A stretch of 64,000 nucleotides of DNA from the NCBI RefSeq assembly GCF_034424315.1, contig NZ_CP139972.1, positions 1,798,001-1,862,000 of the forward strand, read 5' to 3'. The notes beneath the pieces are model-generated. The model did no database searches. It was given only the letters and a program-made list of their open reading frames with translations, and was not told the DNA's origin. Below, piece by piece: positions 25,834-34,879 of the stretch (within the stretch, counting starts at the first letter, position 1; each line of letters opens with the position of its first letter). Source of the stretch: Chitinophaga sancti. Lineage in GTDB: Bacteria; Bacteroidota; Bacteroidia; Chitinophagales; Chitinophagaceae. The translations under genes and the position numbers were made by a program.

Positions 25834-27843
25834 ATGAATAAAAAGATCGCGCTGTTCAGCATCATGCTGCTCTCTGCCACCCTTTCGAATGCTCAATATG
25901 TTTTAAAAGAAGCAGACAAACAGGCATCCTTGTATAATTATACTGCTGCAATTCCTTTATATAAGAAGGCCTTCAGCAAAAAAATAAGCGTCCGCGCCAT
26001 TCGTGGAGTAGCTGATAGCTACAAGTTACTGAACGAATATCCGGAAGCAGAAACCTGGTATCGTAAACTGGTAGCGCTCCCGGAGCATACTGCCAATGAT
26101 GAACTGCATTATGCAAAAGTGCTGATCAATAATGCAAAATATACAGCTGCCAAAGAAGCACTCGATGGCTACCTGGCCAAACAACCAAACGATATACTGG
26201 CGATGAACATGCAAGCAGGTTGTGACAGCGCAGCGAAGTGGAATGCAAAACCCGTGAAAGGTGACCTGGAAAACCTGAAAGCCATGAATACACAATGGTC
26301 TGATTGGGGAACAGGTTTTAGAACCGGCAGGTTTGTATTTGCATCAGATCGTCCTTATGATTCATTGCGGCATGACAAGCTTTATAACAATTCTAATATC
26401 AGCAGGAAGAGATATGGTTTTACAGGCCGTAGTTACTTCCACCTTTATGAAAGCGATGGTTTTGACAGTAGCACCACCCGCCTGCTTTCACGCAATGTAA
26501 ATGGCGACTATCACAGTGCGAAAGCAACGTATACGGCTGATGGAAATACCATGTATTATGCAGTGACGAACCTGGTAAAAAAGAAAAGTCGCTTTGCAGA
26601 ACAGTTATATACTTTGAATGTTGAGCTGAAAGCCTCAAAGTGGAATAATACAAATGCTAACTGGGAAATAGACAGCTTTCCATATAATGAGATCTTTAAT
26701 TACAGTGTGGGTGATCCTTTCATCAGTGCAGATGGACGTACGCTTTACTTTGTGGCTGATTATGGCACACGTGGCTTAGGCAGTACTGATATTTATTACT
26801 GTACAAGAGGCCAGGATGGTAAATGGCAAACACCTGTAAACATGGGTCCATCTATCAATACAGCAGGTAGTGAGCGTACTCCGTTCATGGATAGTACCGG
26901 CGTGTTTTACTTTGCTACAGATGGCAGACCTGGTGTTGGTGGCCTGGATATCTTCTCTGCAAAGCAAAAGGATGGTGTCTGGTATCCAGTGAATATGGGC
27001 GCTCCGGTAAACAGTGCGCAGGATGATTTTGGTCCTGCTTACAACACAGGTAAGTCTATGTACTTTTCATCCAACCGGGCGGGTGGTTATGGTAATGATG
27101 ATATCTACCGTTTTACACCCTGGAAAATCCTGGTGTTCAGCCTGGAAGGAAAAGCTTTTGATAAAGCAACGAAAGCTCCACTGGGCAATGCAACTGTGGC
27201 CCTCGCCAATAAGGCTACCGGCAATGTGCTGACAACCGGAACCGACGATGAAGGAAATTACAAATTTGTACTGGATAGTTTGTCTGACTACGGTTTGAAT
27301 GCCACAAGAGTGACTTACAGCCCATCAGAAAATGTATTGGTGACTACAAACGGATTAACAGCATCTCAGGTAATTCACCAGGATGTATTCTTACCAAAGA
27401 TAGTCATCGCACAGGTGGCAGCACCTGAAAAGAAAACGCTGATCGTAGCGAAAGCGAATGTGGCAGGCCATAAGATCGATCTGGGTAACCGCTTCAATCC
27501 GGCAAACGTATATTTCGATCTGGGTAAATCAGCAGTACGGCCGGATGCAGCGAAAGAGCTGGACAAACTGATCGCATTGATGAAAGAAAATCCGCAATGG
27601 AAATTAATGATGGGTTTCCATACAGATAGCCGTTCGGATGACAATTATAATATGAAATTATCACAGAAAAGAGCTGCATCTGTATTACAATATTTCATCT
27701 CCAAAGGTATAGCGAAAGAGCGTATGACTGCTACAGGATATGGAGAGACGAGATTAATTAACCGTTGTGCAAACGGTGTGCATTGTTCGGAACAGGAACA
27801 TCAGGCTAACAGAAGGACCGAGTTTGAAGTGTTTGATAGATAA
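25834..27843 (+). CDS. PorE-like OmpA-family protein (TPR, WD40-like, regulatory and OmpA domains)
   Basis: 669 residues from ATG 25834 (MNKKIALFSIMLLSATLSNA, signal peptide; a 28-codon upstream extension is rejected). Domain order: TPR-like helices (about 20-130), WD40/PD40 beta-propeller repeats with recurring YF.SDR/YFVADYG motifs (about 150-430), a carboxypeptidase regulatory-like domain (GKAFDKATKAPLGNATV), and a C-terminal OmpA peptidoglycan-binding domain (YFDLGKSAVRPDAAKELDKL, ending NRRTEFEVF). This is the order of PorE of the type IX secretion system, but Bacteroidota have many paralogues, so a role in anchoring an envelope complex is inferred. Followed by a terminator hairpin. Confidence 0.85.
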   Translation: MNKKIALFSIMLLSATLSNAQYVLKEADKQASLYNYTAAIPLYKKAFSKKISVRAIRGVADSYKLLNEYPEAETWYRKLVALPEHTANDELHYAKVLINNAKYTAAKEALDGYLAKQPNDILAMNMQAGCDSAAKWNAKPVKGDLENLKAMNTQWSDWGTGFRTGRFVFASDRPYDSLRHDKLYNNSNISRKRYGFTGRSYFHLYESDGFDSSTTRLLSRNVNGDYHSAKATYTADGNTMYYAVTNLVKKKSRFAEQLYTLNVELKASKWNNTNANWEIDSFPYNEIFNYSVGDPFISADGRTLYFVADYGTRGLGSTDIYYCTRGQDGKWQTPVNMGPSINTAGSERTPFMDSTGVFYFATDGRPGVGGLDIFSAKQKDGVWYPVNMGAPVNSAQDDFGPAYNTGKSMYFSSNRAGGYGNDDIYRFTPWKILVFSLEGKAFDKATKAPLGNATVALANKATGNVLTTGTDDEGNYKFVLDSLSDYGLNATRVTYSPSENVLVTTNGLTASQVIHQDVFLPKIVIAQVAAPEKKTLIVAKANVAGHKIDLGNRFNPANVYFDLGKSAVRPDAAKELDKLIALMKENPQWKLMMGFHTDSRSDDNYNMKLSQKRAASVLQYFISKGIAKERMTATGYGETRLINRCANGVHCSEQEHQANRRTEFEVFDR

Positions 27844-27867
27844 ATAAGTATTGGTGTTTAGTAATAG

Positions 27868-27902
27868 GCGGTTCAATGGGTTGTGCATTGAGCCGCTTCT
27901 TT
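27868..27902 (+). terminator. Terminator of the OmpA-family gene
   Basis: 11-bp stem GCGGTTCAATG / CATTGAGCCGC (one G-U) with a 7-base loop, followed by TTCTTT, 25 bases after the stop codon. Confidence 0.6.
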
Positions 27903-27908
27903 AGGATT

Positions 27909-27984
27909 CATTTTGCATTGTTTATTGTTTTTTTTTCATTTTGCATTGTTTCGTTTTTTTCATTTTGCGTTGTTCTGATTCTTT
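27909..27984. repeat. Three degenerate tandem copies of a 24-28 bp T-rich unit
   Basis: Copies begin at 27909, 27937 and 27961, each starting CATTTTGC(A/G)TTGTT and ending in a T-run. Intergenic. Replication slippage is the simplest explanation. Confidence 0.7.
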
Positions 27985-28097
27985 TATTTGCCGGTTGTGT
28001 GTATACTTAGCAACATTTTTTTGCGCACTCATCTGATATTATCAGTTTAAAACAGCATGGCCCCGTCTTTGTTCTTCTATCATCCTAAAAGAACGAT

Positions 28098-28598
28098 ATG
28101 AAAGCAGCCGTGTTTCACCATCCGGATAAGATCTCTTTTGATACTGTAGCAGACCCAATCCCGGAGAAAGATACATACCTCCTCCTCAAAGTAACCTCCA
28201 CAGCCATTTGTGGCTCCGATCTACATATTTATGATGGCTTTTTCCCCCAGGGCAAAGACCTTTTTATGGGTCATGAATTTATGGGTATTGTAGAAGATAC
28301 TGGTCGTGGGATGTCTAAGTTTAGAAAAGGCGATAGAATTGTTGTACCCTTCCCCATCGCTTGCGGGCAATGCTATTTTTGTCAGCATCATTTACCTACT
28401 GCTTGCGAACATTCCAATTCTGAAAATTACGGATCTGAAGGCGATATGCTGAAAGGCAAAGGTGACCCAATGTTCGGCTATACCGCCCTCTATGGTGGTT
28501 ATAGTGGCGGACAGGCAGAATATGGCACAAAAAGCAGCTTGGCTGCAGGAAGAGTCATCGCCATCGATCCACTCAATTACAGGTTAGAAAAAGCGTAA
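28098..28598 (+). pseudogene. Zinc alcohol dehydrogenase with internal deletion and lost C-terminus
   Basis: 166 codons. The N-terminal GroES-like domain of a zinc-dependent (formaldehyde dehydrogenase-like) alcohol dehydrogenase is intact: Cys in AICGSDLHIYDG, GHEFMGIVE, and structural zinc Cys in CGQCYFCQHHLPTACEH. After GGYSGGQAEY the normal sequence of the Rossmann domain is missing, and the frame jumps to AAGRVIAIDPLNYRLEKA, which is the strand around the coenzyme-binding Asp, then stops. Family members are ~390 residues. An in-frame internal deletion plus a 3' truncation is inferred; it cannot bind NAD. It is followed 24 bases later by Mn-catalase. Confidence 0.75.
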
Positions 28599-28622
28599 TT
28601 CTTAAACCATAAAATTTACTCC

Positions 28623-29606
28623 ATGTTTTACCACGTAAAAGACCTTCAATATAATGCAAGGGTCTCAAGGCCTGACCCTGCATTTGCCACTTTGTTGCTG
28701 GAACAGTTTGGCGGTGCCAACGGCGAATTAGCAGCTGCACTGCGTTATTTCGGGCAGGCATTTGCTGCAAGAAATCCATTTCCTGATAAGTATGATTTGC
28801 TGATGGATATCGCTACAGAAGAATTTAGTCACCTTGAAATAGTAGGTGCGACTATTCAAATGCTACTACAGGGTGTGAACGGAGATTTGAAGAAAGCTGC
28901 AGATGAATCAGAGATCATGCAGATGCTGGATGGCAGGAAAGCAAAGGAAGAAATTATCCATCGATCAATGATCGCACCGCAATTCCTGACATCTTCAGGA
29001 GGCGGTCCTGCTTATACTAATAGTCAGGGCGTTCCATGGTCGGCCGCTTACATCAATGGGGATTGTAATGGTGACCTCACGGTGGATCTGCGCTCTGATA
29101 TAGCAGCAGAGTCAAGGGCTAAAATCACCTATGAATACCTGTTGCAGTTCACAGATGATCCATATGTAAAAGATACGCTCAACTTTCTTATGACGCGCGA
29201 GGTAGCGCATTACCAGATGTTTGAGGCGGCACTGGAAACCATTCAGCCAAACTTCCCTCCTGGTGTATTGCAATCTGATCCGCGCTATAGCAATCTGTAT
29301 TTTAACATGAGTAGTGGTTCGGATATCAGGGGTCCATGGAATGAGGGCGAGTCTTCACAATTGGGCGAAACCTGGCAGTTCATTGAAGATCCGGTGAGCT
29401 ATGTTTTGAAAACAAATGGTTTGACGGATATAGCACCAAAGGGCACCGCGAGAACACTAAAAGGGGTGGACGAAATTGATCATGGCATGAGTGCGCAACG
29501 GAGTGAAGAAATTAACATGGCAGTACCTATTGGCGAGCAGGTTTGGAGCCAGTCAGCAAAAGATCAGGAACTTGAAAATGGAAGCACACACAGAAGTAAA
29601 AAATAG
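28623..29606 (+). CDS. Manganese catalase
   Basis: 327 residues of the dimanganese catalase family, which disproportionates hydrogen peroxide without heme. Ferritin-like four-helix bundle with ligands in GGANGELAAALRYF (Glu), ATEEFSHLEIVGA (Glu and His) and TREVAHYQMFEAAL (Glu and His). The N-terminus MFYHVKDLQYNARV is typical. Cytoplasmic. It overlaps the start of a DsbA-like gene by 29 bases, suggesting translational coupling. Likely an oxidative or desiccation stress function. Confidence 0.92.
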   Translation: MFYHVKDLQYNARVSRPDPAFATLLLEQFGGANGELAAALRYFGQAFAARNPFPDKYDLLMDIATEEFSHLEIVGATIQMLLQGVNGDLKKAADESEIMQMLDGRKAKEEIIHRSMIAPQFLTSSGGGPAYTNSQGVPWSAAYINGDCNGDLTVDLRSDIAAESRAKITYEYLLQFTDDPYVKDTLNFLMTREVAHYQMFEAALETIQPNFPPGVLQSDPRYSNLYFNMSSGSDIRGPWNEGESSQLGETWQFIEDPVSYVLKTNGLTDIAPKGTARTLKGVDEIDHGMSAQRSEEINMAVPIGEQVWSQSAKDQELENGSTHRSKK

Positions 29607-30252
29607 CACTGCCTTAGAAGTAGTGTGTTATACTGACCCGCTATGTTGCTGGAGCTGGGCATTTGAGCCTGTGCTCCGGCAGCTGAAAGAGGAATACCAT
29701 GTTTCCATTCGCTATTGTATGGGAGGCATGCTTTCGAGCTGGAAGCATTACCACGATGCGTTACAGGCAGTTTCCCGTCCATTGCAAATGGGCCCGGTAT
29801 GGATGCAGGCACGGCAAATGACGGGGGCAGTAATTGATGATAAGATATGGTTCCGGGATCCGCCGGCGTCTTCTTATCCTGCCTGTGTAGCGGTAAAGAC
29901 AGCGGGGTTGCAGTCGCCTGAAATGGAGGAGAAATACCTCTACTTATTATGGGAAGCCGTGATGGTAAAAGGGAAGAATATAGCAAAGAAAGAGGTTTTG
30001 CTTGATCTGGCAGCTGCGCTTGAGACCGGGTTGCCGGGAAGTTTTTCTGCGGATAGTTTTGACATCCAGCTGGGCTGTAAAGCTACTGTCGATGCATTCA
30101 GATCTGATTTGCAGGAGGTGAGCTACAGGCGGATAGAACGTTTTCCGTCATTGTTACTTACTGCCCGGCGCACAGGACAAGCGCTGCTGCTTACAGGCAA
30201 CAGACCTATTGATGAAGTGATGAAGGGGATGGAAAAGGTGTTGAATAGCTGA
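29578..30252 (+). CDS. DsbA-family thioredoxin-fold protein with altered active site
   Basis: 224 residues from ATG 29578 (an upstream extension inside the catalase gene is rejected). The N-terminal motif DPLCCWSWAFEP corresponds to the DPxCxWC(Y/W) motif of FrnE/SpxH-type DsbA-fold proteins. The second Cys of the CxxC pair is Ser here (CCWS), so a normal dithiol oxidation cycle is unlikely unless the two adjacent Cys act together. No signal peptide, hence cytoplasmic. Overlap with Mn-catalase suggests a joint oxidative-stress role; SpxH-like adaptor function is another possibility. Confidence 0.7.
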   Translation: MEAHTEVKNSTALEVVCYTDPLCCWSWAFEPVLRQLKEEYHVSIRYCMGGMLSSWKHYHDALQAVSRPLQMGPVWMQARQMTGAVIDDKIWFRDPPASSYPACVAVKTAGLQSPEMEEKYLYLLWEAVMVKGKNIAKKEVLLDLAAALETGLPGSFSADSFDIQLGCKATVDAFRSDLQEVSYRRIERFPSLLLTARRTGQALLLTGNRPIDEVMKGMEKVLNS

Positions 30253-30336
30253 GTCATGAATTCTGATCTTAATCCAATAAGTTTTAGAAGTAGTACCCAT
30301 TCTTTGTAGTTGACCAGGTCGTTTCATAAAAGCAAC

Positions 30337-30369
30337 AAAGGACATCTAATGAAAAGATGTCCTTTGTTT
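30337..30369 (+). terminator. Terminator after the catalase unit
   Basis: Perfect 11-bp stem AAAGGACATCT / AGATGTCCTTT, 7-base loop, followed by GTTTT; 85 bases after the DsbA-like stop. Confidence 0.7.
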
Positions 30370-30454
30370 TGGAATAGCGATCATCTTGGTTCCTGGTCAT
30401 ATGTTTTTAACAGCATGCATGGCTTTACCTGGAAAATTTAAAAACAATCATGTT

Positions 30455-30736
30455 ATGGCACCTAAAAAGAAATGGTCAAAAAACGTAACAGAGCATAGCA
30501 ATGCCATGGACCTGGATAAAGATGTTTTTACCCTTCATGATCCAATGGAAATTGCCAAGTCATTGAAACGATCATCCAACAAAAGTCACCGGCGAAAAAC
30601 AACACCATTTCGCGCTGCAATGTCTATGTTAAATTTTTACATAAACAGGGCGGGAAAGAATCTGCCGGAGAAGCAGCTGGAGGTATTGGAGGAGGCCAAA
30701 GACAAATTAAGAGAGGTATTTGGGCATAAAAAATAG
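30455..30736 (+). CDS. DUF3175 family protein
   Basis: 93 residues from ATG 30455 (MAPKKKWSKNVTEHSNAMDL). Basic, with the family signature KKWSKNVTE...LDLDKDVFT, then SLKRSSNKSHRRKTTPFRAA and MLNFYINRAGKNL. DUF3175 proteins are small cytoplasmic proteins of unknown function, often in stress-related settings. Upstream in-frame Met codons give a sequence unlike the family. Followed 24 bases later by gpmA. Confidence 0.8.
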   Translation: MAPKKKWSKNVTEHSNAMDLDKDVFTLHDPMEIAKSLKRSSNKSHRRKTTPFRAAMSMLNFYINRAGKNLPEKQLEVLEEAKDKLREVFGHKK

Positions 30737-30760
30737 CATGTTTTTTGCGCAGTCTTATGC

Positions 30761-31447
30761 ATGCAAAAATTAGTACTCCTACGCCACGGTGAGAGCCTTT
30801 GGAACCTGGAAAACAGGTTTACCGGCTGGACCGATGTTGACCTATCCCAAAATGGCATTGAGCAAGCCAAACATGCAGGAAAATTATTAGCTGACAATGG
30901 GTTTCATTTTGACCTCGCGTTTACTTCGGTGCTCAAAAGAGCTATAAAGACATTGCATCTTGCTTTAGAAGCCATGGATCAATTGTATATTCCGGAAGAG
31001 AAATCATGGCGCCTGAATGAGCGGTTCTATGGAGCTTTGCAGGGCTTGAATAAAGCGGAGACAGTGCAGCAATATGGAGAGGAACAAGTGCATAAATGGA
31101 GAAGAGATCCACATGAACATCCGCCTGTATTGGAGAAAACGGATACCCGTTTCCCTGGCAATGATCCCAGGTATAAGGATTTATTACCTGCAGAGCTACC
31201 GCTGACAGAGAACCTGAGTGAGACGATGGATCGGGTACTACCCTATTGGACGAATACGATTATACCTGCATTAAAGCAGAAAAAGCAGGTGATTATTGTG
31301 GCGCATGGAAATAGTTTGCGAGCGCTGATCCAGTATATAGATCATCTGAGTGATGAGGAGGTAACGAAGCTGGATATACCTACGGGAACACCCTGGGTGT
31401 ATGAGTTGAATGACGATTTGAGCAGGATCAGGCATTATTATCTATAA
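30761..31447 (+). CDS. gpmA: 2,3-bisphosphoglycerate-dependent phosphoglycerate mutase
   Basis: 228 residues, full family length. Interconverts 3- and 2-phosphoglycerate in glycolysis. Catalytic phosphohistidine in [10 protein letters not shown], then [11 protein letters not shown]; the Glu/Arg region is [16 protein letters not shown]; second His in [13 protein letters not shown]. Cytoplasmic. The stop overlaps the end of a degraded minus-strand gene. Confidence 0.93.
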   Translation: MQKLVLLRHGESLWNLENRFTGWTDVDLSQNGIEQAKHAGKLLADNGFHFDLAFTSVLKRAIKTLHLALEAMDQLYIPEEKSWRLNERFYGALQGLNKAETVQQYGEEQVHKWRRDPHEHPPVLEKTDTRFPGNDPRYKDLLPAELPLTENLSETMDRVLPYWTNTIIPALKQKKQVIIVAHGNSLRALIQYIDHLSDEEVTKLDIPTGTPWVYELNDDLSRIRHYYL

Positions 31448-31679
31448 TAGACTCCCCTTTTTAGCTTTATTCAATAAGGGTACTAAAAGGTCTAATTCTT
31501 TCCCCTTTTTGAAATTGAAAATTGTTGGCATCCATATGTAAAATGGATCCCTATCACCAGATGGTGCCTGGTAATAACCTCGACATCATTAAAATATTCC
31601 AGAAAATGCGGATACCCTAATAAATAGGGGCTATCCTTATCAAACACGCCAGTTTTTCAAGTGAAATTTCACCGAACAT
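31442..31679 (-). pseudogene. Degraded hypothetical gene with two frameshifts
   Basis: Reading three frames in turn on the minus strand gives one continuous protein-like sequence: start MFGEISLEKLACLIRIA, then (frame change near 31620) PYLLGYPHFLEYFNDVEV...GIHFTYG, then (frame change near 31537) WMPTIFNFKKGKELDLL, ending at TAG 31442. Family not recognised. The joined ~78-residue product has normal composition, whereas each single frame is broken. It ends inside the last codons of gpmA and begins 6 bases after the neighbouring gene's stop. Confidence 0.45.
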
Positions 31680-31684
31680 AAACG

Positions 31685-32677
31685 CTATTTCGGCTTCTTT
31701 TTAGACGGCTGTTTCTGCAAAGTCTCCTCATTAATCTCCTCCGCTGTCTTTGGCTTCGTCAGATCCTTCTTCTTATAATCCAAAGGCTGCCCTACCGGAT
31801 ACTTCCCTAACTGCAGCGCATCATGAAACACCTTTTCTATATGCACCCATTTCCCACCTTTCCACTTAAACCCTTCATAATCCAGATCAGACACGAATGT
31901 AGAAGGCTTCTTTGGCTGATTCGTCTCAGAGATCAAGTGATCATATACGATCATATCCATGTCCTGGTTATAACTCAAACTCACGGTTCCATCCTTCTTA
32001 TATTCCAAAATAAACCTGTTCCGTAAAGGCTTCGGTACCGTATCCTCTGCATAGCTAAAGAAGGGCCCACCAAATACCGGCTTGTCATCTTTAAATGACA
32101 ACATTTCTATCAGCTTCTTCTGACTGCGCATATTATTCGCATCCCAGCCAAACAAGGTATAATAATCTTTATTAAAGAACCTGCGCTGCACGATCTTATA
32201 ATACATACAGCCATACCAGTTCTTATTATCCGTAATCGTATCCGTATTCAAAATATAATCTGATGCGTCAAACAGCGGGAACAACTTCAATTTTCCATCC
32301 TCTGTACGCATTTGTATAGCGCCATAATGATGAAAAAAAGTATTCTCGCTTTCCACGCCCCAGGTAAAAATGCGGAAAGTACTATCCTCCGGATATTGTA
32401 TAGAAACAGTGGTAATAGAATCGAAAGGGAAATAGAAAGAATTCGGAGTTTTCAGCGCCTGTACCAGTTTCGGGATAAAACGGTCATTGGCATGCTGACG
32501 GGCATCTTCATCCCTGCCACGTAATATAAGGTCAGATAAGTATTTCAGGGAGTCCTGTTGCGCGTTCAGCGTCGCTGCATCTGTAGCAGCGATCTTTGGC
32601 CCTTTTACATTTTGCCCGTTTACAACAGCAGCCACAAACAGCAGACAGGTGAACCCAATTATGCGCACTTTCTTCAT
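31685..32677 (-). CDS. Secreted protein of unknown function
   Basis: 330 residues from ATG 32677 (MKKVRIIGFTCLLFVAAVVN, signal peptide ending at GQ; an extension to 32743 is rejected). No domain recognised. Aromatic-rich middle (NWYGCMYYKIVQRRFFNKDY), and a strongly basic, Pro/Lys-rich C-terminus (KQPSKKKPK). Composition and length resemble periplasmic proteins common in Chitinophagaceae. It is the last gene of the long minus-strand run but is separated from the HAD phosphatase gene by 28 bases, so it may be in the same transcript. Confidence 0.55.
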   Translation of the reverse strand: MKKVRIIGFTCLLFVAAVVNGQNVKGPKIAATDAATLNAQQDSLKYLSDLILRGRDEDARQHANDRFIPKLVQALKTPNSFYFPFDSITTVSIQYPEDSTFRIFTWGVESENTFFHHYGAIQMRTEDGKLKLFPLFDASDYILNTDTITDNKNWYGCMYYKIVQRRFFNKDYYTLFGWDANNMRSQKKLIEMLSFKDDKPVFGGPFFSYAEDTVPKPLRNRFILEYKKDGTVSLSYNQDMDMIVYDHLISETNQPKKPSTFVSDLDYEGFKWKGGKWVHIEKVFHDALQLGKYPVGQPLDYKKKDLTKPKTAEEINEETLQKQPSKKKPK

Positions 32678-32705
32678 AGCCTTATTTACGTTATATGAGA
32701 CAAAT

Positions 32706-33248
32706 TTATTGTATGATCTTTGAAAATTCCAACAAATTGTCACACTTAAAATCGATCATCGGATCAGGAAATGCCTGCCCCGGTTTTGTAGAAGGAATAA
32801 ATACTGTCTTCATTCCCAGCTGTTTACCAAATTTCATATCTCCCATGGTATTGCCTACCATGATTGATTTGCTGAAATCGATCTCCGGAAATTCCGCCTG
32901 TGCCTGCATGGCCATGCCAGACTGCGGCTTACGGCAGGGGCTATCGTTATTTACATCCGGGCAGTGATAGATAGCATCTACCCGGCCCCCATGCAGATGG
33001 ATGGCTGCCAGCATGTGGGCATGGATGTCTTTTAAACCAGCTTCGGTTAGCAAGCCTCTGCCGATACAACGCTGGTTTGTGGTGATCACAATACGGCCAA
33101 AACGGGCATTCAACACCGGCATGGCTGCCAGGACACCTTCCGAGAAACGGAACATATCCCATTGCAATACATACCCATCTTTAATTTCCTCATTCATGAC
33201 ACCATCGCGGTCCAGGAATAATGTCCAGCTTTTATCAATTGCTATCAT
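32706..33248 (-). CDS. gmhB: HAD phosphatase, GmhB/HisB-N type
   Basis: 180 residues. HAD motif I FLDRDGVMNE (nucleophile Asp), motif II TTNQ, motif IV VGNTMGDMKFG. In known GmhB the enzyme removes the 1- or 7-phosphate of heptose bisphosphate. The zinc loop normally has Cys-x-His and Cys-x-Cys; here it reads HCPDVNNDSPCRKP, with only two Cys, so zinc binding is probably reduced or lost. Clustered with hddA, gmhA and hddC, which supports the heptose assignment despite the changed loop. Confidence 0.75.
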   Translation of the reverse strand: MIAIDKSWTLFLDRDGVMNEEIKDGYVLQWDMFRFSEGVLAAMPVLNARFGRIVITTNQRCIGRGLLTEAGLKDIHAHMLAAIHLHGGRVDAIYHCPDVNNDSPCRKPQSGMAMQAQAEFPEIDFSKSIMVGNTMGDMKFGKQLGMKTVFIPSTKPGQAFPDPMIDFKCDNLLEFSKIIQ

Positions 33249-33256
33249 GCCAGTTT

Positions 33257-33463
33257 TTAGTCGATTGGCTTCGGTACGAGGCCTGATTTATTGGTAGCGA
33301 ACGGTACCTGATTTATTGCCTTCGCTGTTATTGAACTTTCGCTATGAAAGTAGTTCCTGATGTTCTTCATTAAACTGGTTCCGATCCTTTCCATAATAAT
33401 TGGTTCCAGGCCTCCCACTGTCATAAAGCCGCCCGATCTACTCCCATCAAAACAGCCTTCCAA
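33257..33463 (-). CDS. Doubtful 68-codon ORF filling the hddC-gmhB gap
   Basis: TTG-started frame that begins 9 bases after hddC and ends 8 bases before the gmhB-like gene. Translation includes MERIGTSLMKNIRNYFHS and ends SGLVPKPID. It contains an internal 12-base direct repeat (CCTGATTTATTG at two places 24 bases apart). The tight fit suggests a real small gene; the odd N-terminal composition and TTG start argue against it. No family recognised. Confidence 0.25.
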   Translation of the reverse strand: MEGCFDGSRSGGFMTVGGLEPIIMERIGTSLMKNIRNYFHSESSITAKAINQVPFATNKSGLVPKPID

Positions 33464-33472
33464 TCTCTACTA

Positions 33473-34165
33473 TCAAACCAGTTCCTTTTGTGCACGCTCA
33501 TAATCAGCCGGCACACCAATATCTATAAAATAAGAATCACTCTCAAAACCATATACCTCCCCATTCTTCACCTGCAGCTCCAGCACATCCTTCTCAAAAG
33601 AAAACTTCTCAGGCAGGCCCAGACCTTCCAGGTACTCCCTGTTCGCCACATAGATCCCACCATTTATCAGGCCTTCATCACAATACTGCTTTTCCAGGAA
33701 TGCCGTGATCTTATTATTCTCATCCAGTTCCACACTACCATACCGGTCAAATTTCTGCATCGGCTTCAGGGCCAGCGATAACTTACTTCCCTTTTCCTGG
33801 TGCCAGTTTGAATAATCAAACAGGTCCACATTAAACAAGGTATCTCCATTCAGAATAAAAAACTCATCTTCTTCCAGCTCTTCCAGTGCATTCATGATGG
33901 CGCCACCGGTACCCAGGGGCTCCTCTTCAATCACGAAATCTACCTTCATCGTCCATTCATTGGACTCAATGTATGTTATTACCTGTTCTGACAGGTGCCC
34001 CAAAGACAATACTACATGCGTCATACCCTCCTTGAGCAGGTAGCGCAACAGGTAATCTATAAAAGGAACATCGCCCACAGGCGCCATGCATTTAGGCTTA
34101 TCTGCAACTACACTACGCAAACGGGTACCCAGCCCTCCTGCTAATACAATACATTCTGTAATCAT
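33473..34165 (-). CDS. hddC: D-glycero-alpha-D-manno-heptose 1-phosphate guanylyltransferase-like protein
   Basis: 230 residues of the sugar-phosphate nucleotidyltransferase fold. Nucleotide-binding loop VLAGGLGTRLRSVV, followed by KPKCMAPVGDVPFIDYLL, and metal Asp in FILNGDTLFNVDL. The RSVV after the loop and its neighbours point to HddC, which makes GDP-D-glycero-alpha-D-manno-heptose from the 1-phosphate. Its start overlaps the gmhA stop by 4 bases (ATGA), a translational coupling. Cytoplasmic. Confidence 0.85.
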   Translation of the reverse strand: MITECIVLAGGLGTRLRSVVADKPKCMAPVGDVPFIDYLLRYLLKEGMTHVVLSLGHLSEQVITYIESNEWTMKVDFVIEEEPLGTGGAIMNALEELEEDEFFILNGDTLFNVDLFDYSNWHQEKGSKLSLALKPMQKFDRYGSVELDENNKITAFLEKQYCDEGLINGGIYVANREYLEGLGLPEKFSFEKDVLELQVKNGEVYGFESDSYFIDIGVPADYERAQKELV

Positions 34166-34740
34166 GAGCCAAAAAGATTATTTTCTACAATTTCACAAAT
34201 GATGTGACCAATAGTAATATGCGACTCCTGGATACGAGGTGTATCAGATGACGGTACATTCAACAGAATGTCACTTCCATCTTTCATTTTTCCGCCAGAC
34301 ATGCCTGTCATACTTATCACGATCATCCCTTTGGATTTCGCTACCTTAATCGCTTCCAGGATATTGGCAGAATTGCCTGAGGTGGAAATGCCTACAAACA
34401 CATCGCCTGCCTGCCCGATACCACGCAGCATACGGGCATATACTTCATTGTAACCATAGTCGTTTCCAACAGCGGTCAGGAAGGAAGTATTACAATGCAA
34501 TGCTTCGGAGTACAATGGTGATCTGTCTTTATAAAAACGGCCGGAAAACTCAGCCGCCAGGTGTTGCGCATCTGCTGCACTACCGCCATTTCCAGCAAAT
34601 AATACCTTATGGTTCTGCTGAAAACAGGCTGTGATCACACTTGCAGCCTGTGCAATGCTTCTCACTAATTCTTCATCCTTTATAATCGCCTCTTTTACTG
34701 CGATGCTTTCCTGAATCGTCTTAATAATTTTTTCTGTCAT
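34162..34740 (-). CDS. gmhA: Phosphoheptose isomerase
   Basis: 192 residues, SIS domain. Converts sedoheptulose 7-phosphate to D-glycero-D-manno-heptose 7-phosphate, the first step of heptose nucleotide synthesis. Seen: FAGNGGSAADAQHLAAEFSG, AVGNDYGYNEVYAR, GISTSGNSANILEA and the C-terminal ESHITIGHIICEIVE with the family His/Glu residues. Overlaps hddC by 4 bases; hddA lies 139 bases upstream. Confidence 0.92.
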   Translation of the reverse strand: MTEKIIKTIQESIAVKEAIIKDEELVRSIAQAASVITACFQQNHKVLFAGNGGSAADAQHLAAEFSGRFYKDRSPLYSEALHCNTSFLTAVGNDYGYNEVYARMLRGIGQAGDVFVGISTSGNSANILEAIKVAKSKGMIVISMTGMSGGKMKDGSDILLNVPSSDTPRIQESHITIGHIICEIVENNLFGS

Positions 34741-34879
34741 TGCTGCTGTTTTTAAATAGCCCAGGATTTCTCTCTCTACTCAATGTTTGTTCCGGCTCCC
34801 ACAGCCTGGCTCCAATAATTGGGGAACTCAGCCCTTTCTTTCAAATAAACCAGGCCTTAACTCACTGTATTTAAATACA

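Noticed and set aside
27909..27984. Possible CRISPR-like repeats
   Set aside because: Units are T-rich, degenerate and contiguous with no spacers; simple tandem repeats.
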